Shown: one piece after another, positions 54,490 through 63,879 of the stretch | Position numbering within the stretch: position 1 is the stretch's first letter | Layout: each line of letters opens with the position of its first letter | Origin: Tridacna crocea | Taxonomy: Eukaryota; Mollusca; Bivalvia; Cardiida; Cardiidae | Assembly (NCBI GenBank): GCA_943736015.1 | Contig: OX031064.1 | Span: forward strand, 29,635,361 to 29,699,360 | Length of the DNA: 64,000 nt | Reading direction: 5' to 3' | The notes under the pieces: generated by a model | Seen by the model: only the letters and a program-made list of their open reading frames with translations | Told to the model about the DNA's origin: nothing | Database searches by the model: none | Made by a program: the position numbers and the translations under genes

Positions 54490-54785
54490 GAAAATCAAGC
54501 ATTTGCAACCACGTGTTATCATCAGCATCTGGTACTCTTGTTTTATTTAGCATTGTAAGGATTAATCATCCAACTGTCTATAATGAATTAAAAACCCAGA
54601 AAACTCTGTATTGTAAGGAAAAGAGTTCGATAATGACGTTTTTGGTCAGTTGTAAAGACTGTATGGTTTGTATGGTGTTTATCGCCGTTTTCAACAATGT
54701 TTCAGTGACATCGCGGTGGCCAGTGCACTTATCCATGAATTCAAACGGTATTCTTTTACCAGTACTAAATAAAGACATAACTTAG
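54490..54785 (-). mobile_element. SINE-like element, reverse of the 11.8 kb copy
   Basis: ATCGCCGTTTTCAACAATG, GTGACATCGCGGTGGCC and TTTTACCAGTACTAA are complementary to the body at 11970-12070. Its tRNA-like head is not clear here, so this may be a body fragment. Confidence 0.55.
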
Positions 54786-54887
54786 TGATAACGTTGGCAA
54801 AGCAATCAGGTGTAAAACTAGAATCAAAGATGACAACTTCAACCAACCTATATCCTGCTATATAAGTAAAATGAAACTCTCAAGCCG

Positions 54888-55050
54888 ATAGCAAAACCCC
54901 ACATTTTGCTATTTCAAAGGTAATTTAGGGGAATAAATATCTCCTTATCGGACAGTGTAGATCCAAGATCAGACTGCACGTTCCGTGCTGTCTGATCTTG
55001 ATCTACTCTGCCCGCAAAAGGTCATTAGTCGCACTCAGTAGCCTGATGGT
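54888..55050. mobile_element. Family E element
   Basis: Left tail AACCCCACATTTTGCTATTTC and ATATCTCCTTATCGGACAGT. Palindrome: GATCCAAGATCAGACTGCAC, then CTGTCTGATCTTGATCTAC. Right end: CACTCAGTAGCCTGATGGTTA. Confidence 0.78.
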
Positions 55051-55239
55051 TACTTCTTATTTCCGTATTCCTGACAGACATGGTATGTAATGGATATACA
55101 TATACATCCGAGAATTTTTAATTTATAACGATATAAATATTGAAATTGGTATCATGCAGATAACTTTAGCTTGGAGGTAGGCCTACATGTTTGGAGGAAC
55201 TGAATAACCTAATTTATATCTTGTTATTCATGCTTTCAG

Positions 55240-55287
55240 ACACTCAGAGAAAAGAAGTTCAAGCAAACAAACAGTCCTGAAAACAAA
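55240..55287 (+). other. Possible coding extension of the membrane protein exon
   Basis: TGCTTTCAG at 55231-55239 is a plausible acceptor. The 48 bases after it are open and in frame with the ATG at 55288, adding TLREKKFKQTNSPENK. If the acceptor is used, the real start lies in an upstream exon and the protein may have a larger ectodomain. I could not identify such an exon in this window. Confidence 0.5.
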
Positions 55288-56853
55288 ATGGCTAATGATG
55301 TGACGTCACGTGATTCAAAAGTACTCGGGTTTCAACCTCTACCGACAACAACGCCAGCTAAGAAGGACGATGACGATGACCTTGACGGACCAAGTTGGGG
55401 TCTCATTATTCCTATCATTCTGATCTGTGTCTTTCTGATCGGCGTCGGTCTCTGTTTGTGGTGGAACAAATGGCGAGACAAGCGAGTCCTTCATGTACAT
55501 CGAGATAACCATTCTTTCCAAAGAAGTTACCGAGGGTCAAGGTCAGCCAGAAATAACCTTGACGCCATTCGGGATTCCACAAGGTCAACTCTGCCACTGC
55601 GCAACAGCCTCAACGATAAAATCGATAAGAAGCACAACAACTTGGCAAATATTTCCAAGATAAGCAAGGTTAATGTTATTCCCGTTAATCGCCCTGGAAA
55701 GTACTCTTTTCACTGGGATATCAATCACTGGAGAGCGTACCCACCACAGAAAAATCCACTGGCGAGATCGGGAACCAAACCGTTGTCTCCTATTGATGAA
55801 ATCGACTCGCCCAGTTCCATTAAGCTGTCGGAACTATCTCGGAACTACGATATCGCTAACCAGGCGTCTTTCTCGCCGTACCATCTTACATGGATAAATT
55901 CATCAAATGGCCAATCCTCCCGTGGAAGCTCTGTGCGTAGAATGTACAGTGAACCAAGACACGTGCCATCTACCCAGTTCAGACGGTCATACGATGAATA
56001 CTTACCGAATAATGTGAAACCTTACGACCAAAATCAGAATTCTCCCTTCTTCCCGAACAACAACACACCAACAACAGAATGCGAGACCGAGAGCGAGGAT
56101 TCACAAACACTTGACATGGTCCGTGGATCACGCCAGACTGGTTCTCAGTATACGAGCTACCCGTCCAGTCCGAACTCGCATACGGTTCACTCGGTCTCCA
56201 ACACCCGTCTATCAAACAGTACGCAGGACAGAAACATGACGTCATACTGTTCATCGTATCCGGAATCCTCCTACAAAAGGTCGTCACTGAGGAGCGGAGA
56301 AGGAAGTTCCGACTATTTTCAATCAGGACAGACGAGCATCACGGAACCACCAAGCACGAATTTGAGCAGTCTTCCAAGTAGTATCGCCCATTTCAGTCGT
56401 CAAAATGTCCTTCATGACGACCCAAACAATAACCACATCGTCGTTCCAAACGCCTATTTGACCTACCCATTCACAAAGGGCACAGATAACATCCTAGGCA
56501 GCAGTCTCGAGTCTTCCGAAACGCAAGCGTCCGACAACACGTCCATGCTGCCAAACATCGGAAGTAACAATACGTCTGTTTACCCGAGTAGCAATCACTT
56601 CCGGTCTCAACCCACGAGTAACGAACCAAGTGGTCATGTAAGCCCGGAAGACCTCTCAAAGCTTGTGGACGAAATGTCAAGCATTCGGCCCGTCGACGAA
56701 TCGTCCTCTGTTCGACCTAATTCGACCTTTGATCCTACTCCGCAGATTGTGAATGTAAGCGGAAACGGAAACAGCATTACAGCTGGGATGCAAGAGAGCT
56801 GGGGGCAACAGGACGAACAAAATTCCACGCAGTCCATGGCAACAAGTAGCAAG
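55288..56853 (+). CDS. Unrecognised single-pass membrane protein, main exon
   Basis: The 522 codons from ATG to the donor AAG|GTAAAAC keep an open frame with no repeat-family content, the longest such stretch in the window. The first 36 residues are polar, with a Lys/Asp run (KKDDDDD). One membrane segment follows at residues 38-59 (LIIPIILICVFLIGVGLCLW), then KWRDKR as a stop-transfer signal. This puts about 460 residues plus the next exon in the cytoplasm. The tail is Ser/Asn/Thr-rich, with many SS and NN pairs and probably disordered. No domain was recognised. It joins exon 57954-58148 in phase 0, for a total of 586 residues from this ATG. Function unknown. A receptor or adhesion protein C-terminus is one possibility. 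Confidence 0.8.
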
Positions 56854-56892
56854 GTAAAACTTTTTGTAATGTATCGTTGAGAAGGCGTTCTT

Positions 56893-57118
56893 TGATTAGT
56901 TCTTTGACAGACAGCATAAGTTTAGACAGGTCCAAATTGAAAATAGTTGCAGGCGACAAATTCAGTGTACTTCAAATTATGTAGTTTGGCTTTGAAAGAG
57001 GAGAAAACATTATGGGTAAAGAGGAGATAACTAGTTTTTGCTCATTTTCCTACAATGTTTTCAAGACGCTTCGATCTTAGGATTGTCAAGAACTCGCCTT
57101 AGTATGGTAAAGGGTTAA
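56893..57118 (-). mobile_element. Family A MITE, diverged
   Basis: TTTGACAGACAGCATAAG at the left and AGTATGGTAAAGGGTTAA at the right. The hairpin is eroded (ACATTATGGGTAAAG, TTTTCCTACAATG). Confidence 0.75.
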
Positions 57119-57159
57119 CTCTTATCCTTCTAAATAACTAAATAATTATTTTCAATTTG

Positions 57160-57293
57160 ATGATAAAAACAAATAGTGCTAGATTTGTTTCAAAGTTATA
57201 TTTGGGGAATAATATCTCCTTATCGGACAGTGTAGTCTGAACTTGATCTACATTGTCCGCAAAAAGTCGATTAATCGAGCAGCATAAGGGTTA
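57160..57293. mobile_element. Family E element with truncated palindrome
   Basis: TATATTTGGGGAATAATATC, TCCTTATCGGACAGTGTAG, then directly GTCTGAACTTGATCTACATTG and GAGCAGCATAAGGGTTAA. One arm of the palindrome has been lost. Confidence 0.72.
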
Positions 57294-57420
57294 ATATTCT
57301 ACCAAAAAACAAACTTTTAGACTTGACCAATTGGAAAGCAGAAGAAAAGGTACATGCTGTTCCAGTGCCCGGCATTTGGCTTTGAAGGGATAGAAATTTT
57401 TGTGAGAAACGTGCTTTCAA
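57290..57420 (-). repeat. Family A left half
   Basis: TTAATATTCTACCAAAAAAC, TTTTAGACTTGACCAATTGG, and GGCTTTGAAGGGATAGAAA. It shares the TTAA at the end of the preceding family E copy. The hairpin and right end are missing. Confidence 0.6.
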
Positions 57421-57579
57421 ATATATGAGCCATGCTTTATGCATCTGCAAAAAGGATCGACCCAATGACCCATAACAGAGCCAATGTCGAACTACATGTA
57501 TGTACCTTGAGCTCTTCGAATTTGGAGATCAGAAGTGTTACCGTATATTAAAGCTTGTGCATTTGGCTCTTTCTGTCTT

Positions 57580-57850
57580 GACCAGCTTGCATGGCTCTAA
57601 CGGTAGAGCGTAGGACTCGAAAACGTCAAAATTGGGTCAATTGAGAGTGTTGGTTCGATTCCCACAGCTGGGCTTTTAAAATTGCTAGCACTAATAATCT
57701 TTCTGATGAGACGTTAAATTGAGGTCCCGTGTGACGGTGCTACCATTAAGCACGTAAAAGGACCGGACAAAATTTTGGATGGTTTGGATGGGAAACAGGT
57801 GGCGAGGATAAATAAACGCAAATTCAGTGAGTGAATGAATGAATGAACGA
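57580..57850 (+). mobile_element. tRNA-derived SINE
   Basis: A-box region ATGGCTCTAACGGTAGAGCG, B box TTGGTTCGATTCCC at about 57650. The body GGTCCCGTGTGACGGTGCTA and tail AATAAACGCAAATTC match the copy at 26545-26850. It ends in a TGAATGAATGAA tract. The SINE lies inside the last intron. Confidence 0.82.
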
Positions 57851-57890
57851 ACGACGGACGGAAGGACGGACGGACGGGCCAACCGACTGA
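57826..57890. repeat. GAAT/GGAC tetranucleotide tail of the SINE
   Basis: GTGAATGAATGAATGAACG passes into ACGGACGGAAGGACGGACGG. It probably grew from the SINE 3' end. Confidence 0.85.
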
Positions 57891-57953
57891 CTGCCGACCA
57901 ATTAATCAATCAATCGATCAGTTAATTAATTTTTCTCTCTTATTTACATACAG

Positions 57954-58148
57954 ACCACGTCACAGAATGGCTCGCTATACTGGGACAACTACCCACTGCA
58001 CGACAAACAAGCAATGTCAAGGTCATACCCTGACCTCCCTCTGCACGTGCACGACAACCCAGGATTCACCCCCTATACTGACAGCCCTTACCAACATTGC
58101 CTCAACTACCATGTCCCAGTGTTGATGGAGAAGCAGTACTGGGTGTAG
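57954..58148 (+). CDS. Membrane protein, terminal exon
   Basis: It starts at ACCACG after TTTACATACAG and continues the previous exon in phase 0 for 64 residues to TAG. It contains NPGF (in VHDNPGFTPY), similar to NPXY/F endocytic motifs, and it ends EKQYWV. The last three residues, Y-W-V, fit a class II PDZ-binding C-terminus. Both motif readings are inferences from short patterns. Low repeat content and the clean junction support this exon. Confidence 0.8.
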   Translation, partial: TTSQNGSLYWDNYPLHDKQAMSRSYPDLPLHVHDNPGFTPYTDSPYQHCLNYHVPVLMEKQYWV

Positions 58149-58195
58149 TGACGTCATTTATGTCGTGGGACTGTATCTATGAACTCATTGCCTTT

Positions 58196-58391
58196 GATAA
58201 GACCTTGAACGATCCTGAAGAAGAGGGGGTTTGAAAACATTGTGAGAATAGAAGAAAATGCTGGTAACTAGCATTTTCTTCTTTTCTTACAATATTTTCA
58301 AACTTTTTTGAAAGACAAATCTCAAGCTTTGAGTCTCACTCAATTTTGCGTCTGCAAATGCTATCAGTTTTGACATTTGTAAAAGTGTTAA
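58196..58391 (+). mobile_element. Family A MITE, left end eroded
   Basis: TTGAACGATCCTGAAGAAG, a hairpin at about 58230-58298 with matched GTGAGAATAGAAGAAA / TTTCTTCTTTTCTTAC changes, and TTTTGACATTTGTAAAAGTGTTAA at the right. Confidence 0.75.
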
Positions 58392-58399
58392 TCGTTGAA

Positions 58400-58950
58400 T
58401 TATATCCTATCTCAACATTACAAGATTAGCCACTTTGGGACGGCTCAGCCAATCAAATGACTTGTCTTGGAACTGGTACTTGGACCTTTATGGAGAACGT
58501 TTGTTCACATGCGCCATATTGTTTTTCAGAAATATTCGTCGACTGAATACAACATGGTGAAAGAAAAACGCATTAGAATGTTATTTGTCGAATACAGTTT
58601 TCTTGAAAAGATATAAAAGGTCTTTGATTGATTCGAGCTGAACACAGAGCGTGTTGTTTGACATGTTTTTCCAGACATCAGAGTGTAACCTTTGTAGAAA
58701 ATTGCCAATTGCTGGTATACACAGTATTCATTTGATTTGGTTAAGTAGAAAGAGATATTTACATTACAAAGGAAAAGAGGGAGGAAAACATTATTGCACA
58801 CCACTTGCCATTGATATGTATTATTGTGGGCCAAATTCAGTGAATTTGGTAAAGTGTTACTTTCAGTTCATAGATAAGACTACACTACAGTTATTTGAGA
58901 GAGTTTTGGTCACAGACTGTCATGTAAATGTCAACTAGAGTAGATACAAG
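58400..58950. other. No further exon seen; 3' flank of the membrane protein gene
   Basis: Likely 3' UTR and downstream DNA. No clear AATAAA was found close to the stop codon. Short overlapping open frames on both strands (58526-58938) have no recognisable domain. Confidence 0.35.
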
Positions 58951-58953
58951 CTC

Positions 58954-59140
58954 ACGGTCCGTATTCACTAACCATTCTTAGGAGTAGTGTTTGTCTTACT
59001 CTTCAAGATTTTCTGACTGTGAAAGTAACAGAACTTCTGATTGGCTAAACCAAGTGGTTTAGCCAATTAGAAGTTCTGTTACTTTCACACTGACAAAATT
59101 CTGAAGAATAAGACTAAGAATGTTCCTAAGAATAGTTGGA
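58954..59140. mobile_element. Family B palindromic MITE
   Basis: ACGGTCCGTATTCACTAACC at the left. The core AGAACTTCTGATTGGCTAAA, then GGTTTAGCCAATTAGAAGTT, is near-perfect. The right end is CTAAGAATAGTTGGATGC. Confidence 0.87.
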
Positions 59141-59167
59141 TGCGATGTATTGCACTCGAGGTCTGTA

Positions 59168-59396
59168 TCAACCCATTACCACACAATCCCTACTTTTGAC
59201 GCCTCTGAGAAAGAAGTCTTTTGAAAACACTGTAGGAAAAGGAGAAAATGCTGGTTACCAGCATTTTCTCCTTTTCCCACAGTGTTTTCTACCCTTCCCG
59301 GAACAAATTTCTATTTTTCAGTCACCTTTATTTTGTCGTCTACAAATGCTTTCAGTTTGAACCAGTCTAAAATTTTGTCATATGGTAAAGAGTTAA
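59168..59396 (+). mobile_element. Family A palindromic MITE
   Basis: TCAACCCATTACCACACAA at the left, ATATGGTAAAGAGTTAA at the right. The hairpin at about 59222-59292 has the ACACTG/CAGTGT arm pair. Confidence 0.9.
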
Positions 59397-59431
59397 CTAA
59401 CCATTCTGAAGAAGAGAGATAGGAGTTTTAA

Positions 59432-59592
59432 ACCTATGGTAAACCCCAAATTTGTCATTTCAAGGTTTTTTTTTTAAATACATCTATGTCCTAATGCACA
59501 GTTGATCAAAGAGCAGACTGCACGTTCTGTGCACTCTGATTTCGATCTACTGTGTCGCTAAAGGTCAGTGAGTCATGCTATGCAGCCTAAGA
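59432..59592. mobile_element. Family E element
   Basis: AAACCCCAAATTTGTCATTTC at the left tail region, then palindrome TTGATCAAAGAGCAGACTGC with GTGCACTCTGATTTCGATC. The right part is GGTCAGTGAGTCATGCTATG. Confidence 0.7.
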
Positions 59593-59819
59593 GGCAATAT
59601 TGTCCAATGAAAGCAACTTTAGCCACGTTTACCTTCAAAGGAGTCGGCTTTGTTCTTAGAGAGTGTTCTTGTGAAGAAAAACTATGTACAGCAATAATAA
59701 TTATTATTCTAATTCATATTTATATCAACAATGGACCACTATTTTGTTTTTGTTTTTTTGTGAATCACGTGTTTATCACATATTTGTTAGAAATAATGCT
59801 GTTTTTGTTTTTATGTACA

Positions 59820-59955
59820 TAACAAGAAACAATGTAATTAACAGACCTGTACTCATAAGAAATGTTTGTTGAGAAATATTTAAAAATATATAACAGGAAA
59901 CAATGTAATTAACAGGTACTCACAAGAAATGTTTGTTGAGAAATATGTAAAAATG
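59820..59955. repeat. Two-copy tandem duplication, about 70 bp
   Basis: GAAACAATGTAATTAACAG through AAATGTTTGTTGAGAAATAT occurs at about 59825 and 59896, with few differences between the two units. Confidence 0.88.
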
Positions 59956-60049
59956 TATTCATGGGTAAAGTTATGGACTATTATATAGGATAACCTAGAA
60001 TGTAATTTAGAAATGTTTCTTTGGAAAAGTGGGTTAAATGCATCAGAAA

Positions 60050-60115
60050 CATAGTATCGAGCCATGTCAGCCTGCTCTTTCCGCTCAGGCTGACATGAAT
60101 CGAAGCTTTCTGCTT
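60050..60115. repeat. Family F palindrome
   Basis: AGTATCGAGCCATGTCAGCC, then CAGGCTGACATGAATCGAAG, with loop TGCTCTTTCCGCT. Confidence 0.78.
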
Positions 60116-60214
60116 CTGGTAAATTTACTACTTGTCAAAAGACCTGTTTACCTCGTGATTAAGTTGGTCGTGACCAAATAGAGAAGTCTTATGTGACGAA
60201 TTGCTTGATATAAC

Positions 60215-60645
60215 CATTCATATAAATATGCATATACAAAAGTAATTCAATATAAATGTGCATATGCACAATTTCATTCATATAAATGTACATTCACAAA
60301 AATTCATTTATATAAATGTGCAGTTACAAAAGTTTATTCACATGTAATATGCATATACAAAAGTAATTTAATACAAATGTGCATATGCACAAATTCATTT
60401 ATATAAATGTACATTTACAAAAGTTCATTCATATAAATGTGCAGATACAAAATATTCATTCATACAAATGTGCAGTTGCAAAATGTTCATTGATATGAAT
60501 GTGCATACACAGAAATTAATTTATAAATATAAATGTGCATATGTACAACCTCCTTCATATAAATGTGCAGGTACAAAATTCATTCATATAAAAATGTGTA
60601 CATATATAAAAGTTCATTTATATAAATGTGCATAAATAAAATCGA
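60215..60645. repeat. About 30 bp minisatellite, 13-14 units
   Basis: The unit ATTCATATAAATGTGCATAT then ACAAAAGTT repeats with substitutions and small indels across 430 bp. Confidence 0.9.
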
Positions 60646-60764
60646 GAATTTGCCCATTTTTTTTTAGCATTTTCTTGAACATGGTTAAAGTGTGGATTGA
60701 GTCGTTTGTTGTCCTATGTTGTGTTTGTGTCATGCCCTGCCATGTGAAATGGGAACTGAATGCC

Positions 60765-60842
60765 ACTGCAAAAGATATCGACCATGACAAGCCTGTGCAG
60801 TCTGCACATGCTTATCTTGGTCGAAACCTTTTGCTGTTGGTC
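60765..60842. repeat. Family F palindrome
   Basis: GCAAAAGATATCGACCATGA and TTGGTCGAAACCTTTTGCTG bracket CAAGCCTGTGCAGTCTGCAC. The 91-residue frame at 60675-60950 passes through it and is not called a gene. Confidence 0.75.
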
Positions 60843-60956
60843 AATTTTCTGCATGTCATATTACTAGTGTACCTTATGATTCAGCCTACTGTCTCACAAA
60901 ATAAATTCTACTGGATACACAATTATATGATTCGTTGCTTTGTGTCATGATGATGC

Positions 60957-61146
60957 ATTCAATCCCCTTTTTAACAGGATGAGTTCAACGACCTGAAAAA
61001 AAAAAAACGTGCTGGAAACATTTTTTTTTTCTCTTCCCACAATATTTTCTGCCTCCAACAGTAAATATTTCTGTGTAACAATTATTTTTCATCTGCATAA
61101 GCTTTCGATTTAGGCATGCCTTAAATTTTGTTTGGTAAAGCGCCAA
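60957..61146 (+). mobile_element. Family A relic
   Basis: TCAACGACCTGAAAAAAAAA, GTGCTGGAAACATTTTTTTT, CTTCCCACAATATTTTCTGC and TTAAATTTTGTTTGGTAAAG. The left arm of the hairpin is lost. Confidence 0.62.
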
Positions 61147-61415
61147 AATAGCTTACAATCAGTTGTAATACCTTACAACACAATCAGTTGTATTACAACC
61201 ATAGCTCACGAACATATAGATCCGCTTTTGCTCTGCTGTAGGCCTATCTGCCCGTAGAGCACTCCACTTGACATCGAACCAAGAAACATTACAGCGCGAA
61301 TAACGCATCATCATCATCATCGTCGTCATCATTATCACAGCCATCATTATAGAGTTTTATGCGGGGCTGTCGCAAAAAAGCACAAAGAGATTATTGGTTT
61401 ATTTAAAGGGTAATT

Positions 61416-61469
61416 GTTTCGAATTTCATTGTCAAGGCATAAGTTTCGAATTTCATTGTCAAAGCATAA
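61416..61469. repeat. 27 bp tandem duplication
   Basis: GTTTCGAATTTCATTGTCAA then GGCATAA occurs twice in a row with one substitution. Confidence 0.92.
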
Positions 61470-62500
61470 GTAATATTAGCAGTTCAACTCATCGTCATTG
61501 TTCATGTAGACTAGGTCATTAATTATGTATATACTGCTTTGAGACATCAACAATTTTGATGTAGCGTATCCAAATCTAAACCACAGACTTGTTTTCCTTT
61601 GAGTTCATTAGTGTCCCTTTAAAAGTTTGAATACCGTTTCAGATTTTTGAGTACTCATGGCTAGGCAAGGAAAATTGGTTCTTTACATGTGCTCAGTCTA
61701 CCATTTATTCGGCAAACCTCGGTTGATCTGTTGATCAAATCTCTTGGCTGTACTACGATGGATGATTTTTACTTACGTATAAGCCTGCATGTCTTCGTTC
61801 AAAACAGAACATTTCATTGATTTTAAAACGGTATGTCTTCTCTAAGAAAGAAAACTTTTGTCACAAGACTCATTATGACTAAAAGGTCCTCATAGTGTCC
61901 AATTGTAGATATTACAGCATACTGATGAGCACCATGTATTTGTTATTAAATGTCGTTGCAATTCCCCTTTAAATGGAGCATGACCTACCTTCAAAAAGCA
62001 CGTGCACTTTTTACTAGTAGCATGGAGATATCGGAAATCGTAAGTAAACTTAAACGGTTTAAAATCTCACATTAGAAAATAAAATGTTTGAGATAAGTTA
62101 GTGTGGTTGCTTGCTGTCCGTCGTTCGTCTGTACGTACGTCAGTCCGTCAGTGTTGGATGCTTCTAAGAAATAATGACGGATGATACTATATGTATCAGA
62201 AACCTTTTGAAAACAATCTACATTCAAAAAGCGAATCAGACCTCCCCCCCCCCCCCCCCCCCTTTCAAGTTTTGTATTCAATACAACGATCAGGTGCTCT
62301 ACAAAATTTACTAAATTAATGGACAACTTAATTAGAGCCTTCGACCTGTTTTTGAATTGGTTAACGTGAGCTCCTGCATTTTATTGATTTATATCCCACC
62401 GATATCATCAATCTTCTTTTCTAGAACAGCAAGGTCTAGAACGATATATTTGTACTTACGACTACCTAGAGAGATTCTTCATTAAATGTGGGTTTAAATA
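61470..62500. other. No gene seen
   Basis: AT-rich, with a long C run at about 62245-62262 and a CGTCCGT/CGTACGT-rich patch near 62115-62150. No exon is evident. Confidence 0.45.
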
Positions 62501-62503
62501 TCG

Positions 62504-62584
62504 TCGTTTTATTTAAGAAATCTCGTAACTACAGCTTGTTTCAAGCTGTAGTTACGAGGTTTTTTAAGGAAACCGACGATGTAT
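62504..62584. repeat. Hairpin G, copy 2
   Basis: CTCGTAACTACAGCTTG and CAAGCTGTAGTTACGAG pair around a TTT loop near 62541. Pairing continues outward, imperfectly, through ATCGTCG and CGACGAT. The sequence is shared with 49165-49255. Confidence 0.87.
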
Positions 62585-62899
62585 TCAATAATATCGGTAT
62601 GGTCAAACATGGCATTGTCCTAGATGTCACAGGTTGTACATGCAGTATTTTTTTTTCGAGAGTTAAATGGAAAAAAAATCACAAGTGTCATCTTGCGGTC
62701 ACCTGTCAATGTCCAAGTTAGGTTCTCAGCTAAGAACAGCTTTGTTCCAAAAGTCACCTGTTTTCACGATATGGATAATTTCAAAAAATCTTCTCATTTA
62801 AAGCTGCAAGGCCTAAACTGGAAACTAGTTGGTAGGTGGCATCAACCCTCAGTCTAATACAAAATTTGTTAAATTTGTAGTGCTTTGGTCAGAGTTGTC

Positions 62900-63035
62900 T
62901 CTGTTAGAATTGTAGTGTTTGTGTTGTCTTCGCATGTCATATACTTCGACCATTCGACATGTCTGATATACATGCCGCATCACTCTCCCAAAAGTTGGGG
63001 GTATTGTAGTAATACGCGCTGTAAAGTAGCAACAG
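62900..63035. repeat. Direct repeat, copy 1 of a pair
   Basis: TGTCTTCGCATGTCATATAC, GCCGCATCACTC, GTAATACGCGCTGTAAAGTA and GCAACAGAGAAAA match 63880-64000 in the same order. Family unknown. Confidence 0.7.
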
Positions 63036-63039
63036 AGAA

Positions 63040-63545
63040 AATAGCTTTTGTCAATTTACGGTTGAGGAAAAATCAGGCTTGTTTTAGTTCCAGATTTCTA
63101 GATCATAGCTGAATTAATCGCACTAGGTTGCGTTTTATTGAGTAAAAGTTTATTCTAGGTTAAAATTCAAAATTCAAAGTAACGCGTGGAAAAGTAGTCC
63201 GGTTCTGTACCCAGGATGCCCAATTTAGATAGATGTGTATTTGTAGAATGCCATCTAGCTGGAGATAATGGTAGTATTTGTGCCGAGGGTGGTCTTGAGC
63301 TATGGACGACGGACTAACAGGGGTCATCTCAAACGTTCATGATAAAGGACTCAGCATTTGCTTGTTTGTTTATTTGAACTGTACTTCACTTATTTATTGT
63401 ATCTTGGTTATAAGTCAGTGATAGGCCTTAATCTCATTTTAACAAACATAGAAGATAAAACGCTGTGATCATCTCATCCTAAAGGTATGTCTATCAAAAT
63501 TTGTATTGTAACAGATTTTGATACGCAGATCATGCTTTAGCTATT
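63040..63545. other. No gene seen
   Basis: AT-rich spacer between a repeat pair and a family D element. No exon is evident. Confidence 0.45.
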
Positions 63546-63550
63546 AGATT

Positions 63551-63785
63551 ATATGGACTGCAACACGCAAAAAGGGACATTCGGACATTTGCGTAAAGTG
63601 TCGTCTCGGATCAGCCTGTGCAATCTGCGCAGGCCGATCTGAGATGATTCTTTCCGATTGTGTGTGATTTTCTGCTTCATGAATGTGAGACAAAATCTTA
63701 GTTACGTAAAGTGCCGTCTCAGATTAGCCTGCGCGGACTGCGCAGGCTGATCCGATACGACACTTAACGCATGGTGCAGGCCATA
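63551..63785. mobile_element. Family D MITE with right-end deletion
   Basis: ATGGACTGCAACACGCAAAA at the left. Hairpins CAGCCTGTGCAATCTGCGCA and TAGCCTGCGCGGACTGCGCA. The right end goes directly from CTTAACGCATGGTGCAGGCC, so about 25 bp of the usual terminal sequence is missing. Confidence 0.82.
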
Positions 63786-63879
63786 TCTTAGGCTGAAGGT
63801 CAAGGTCACTGGATGCATCACTCCTAACTTGAGAAAGAAATGGAACCTGCAATAGGTTCAATTGTTTATGTGTTAGATT

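Larger units (their letters stand above)
56854..57953 (+). other. Last intron of the membrane protein gene, mostly repeats
   Basis: GTAAAAC at the donor and TTATTTACATACAG at the acceptor. The 1.1 kb contains a family A copy, a family E copy, a half A copy, a SINE and a tetranucleotide tract, leaving little other sequence. Confidence 0.8.

Noticed and set aside
60675..60950. 91-residue plus frame with a hydrophobic start that looks like a signal peptide
   Set aside because: The middle of the frame is a family F palindrome and there is no homology I recognise. Too short and unsupported.
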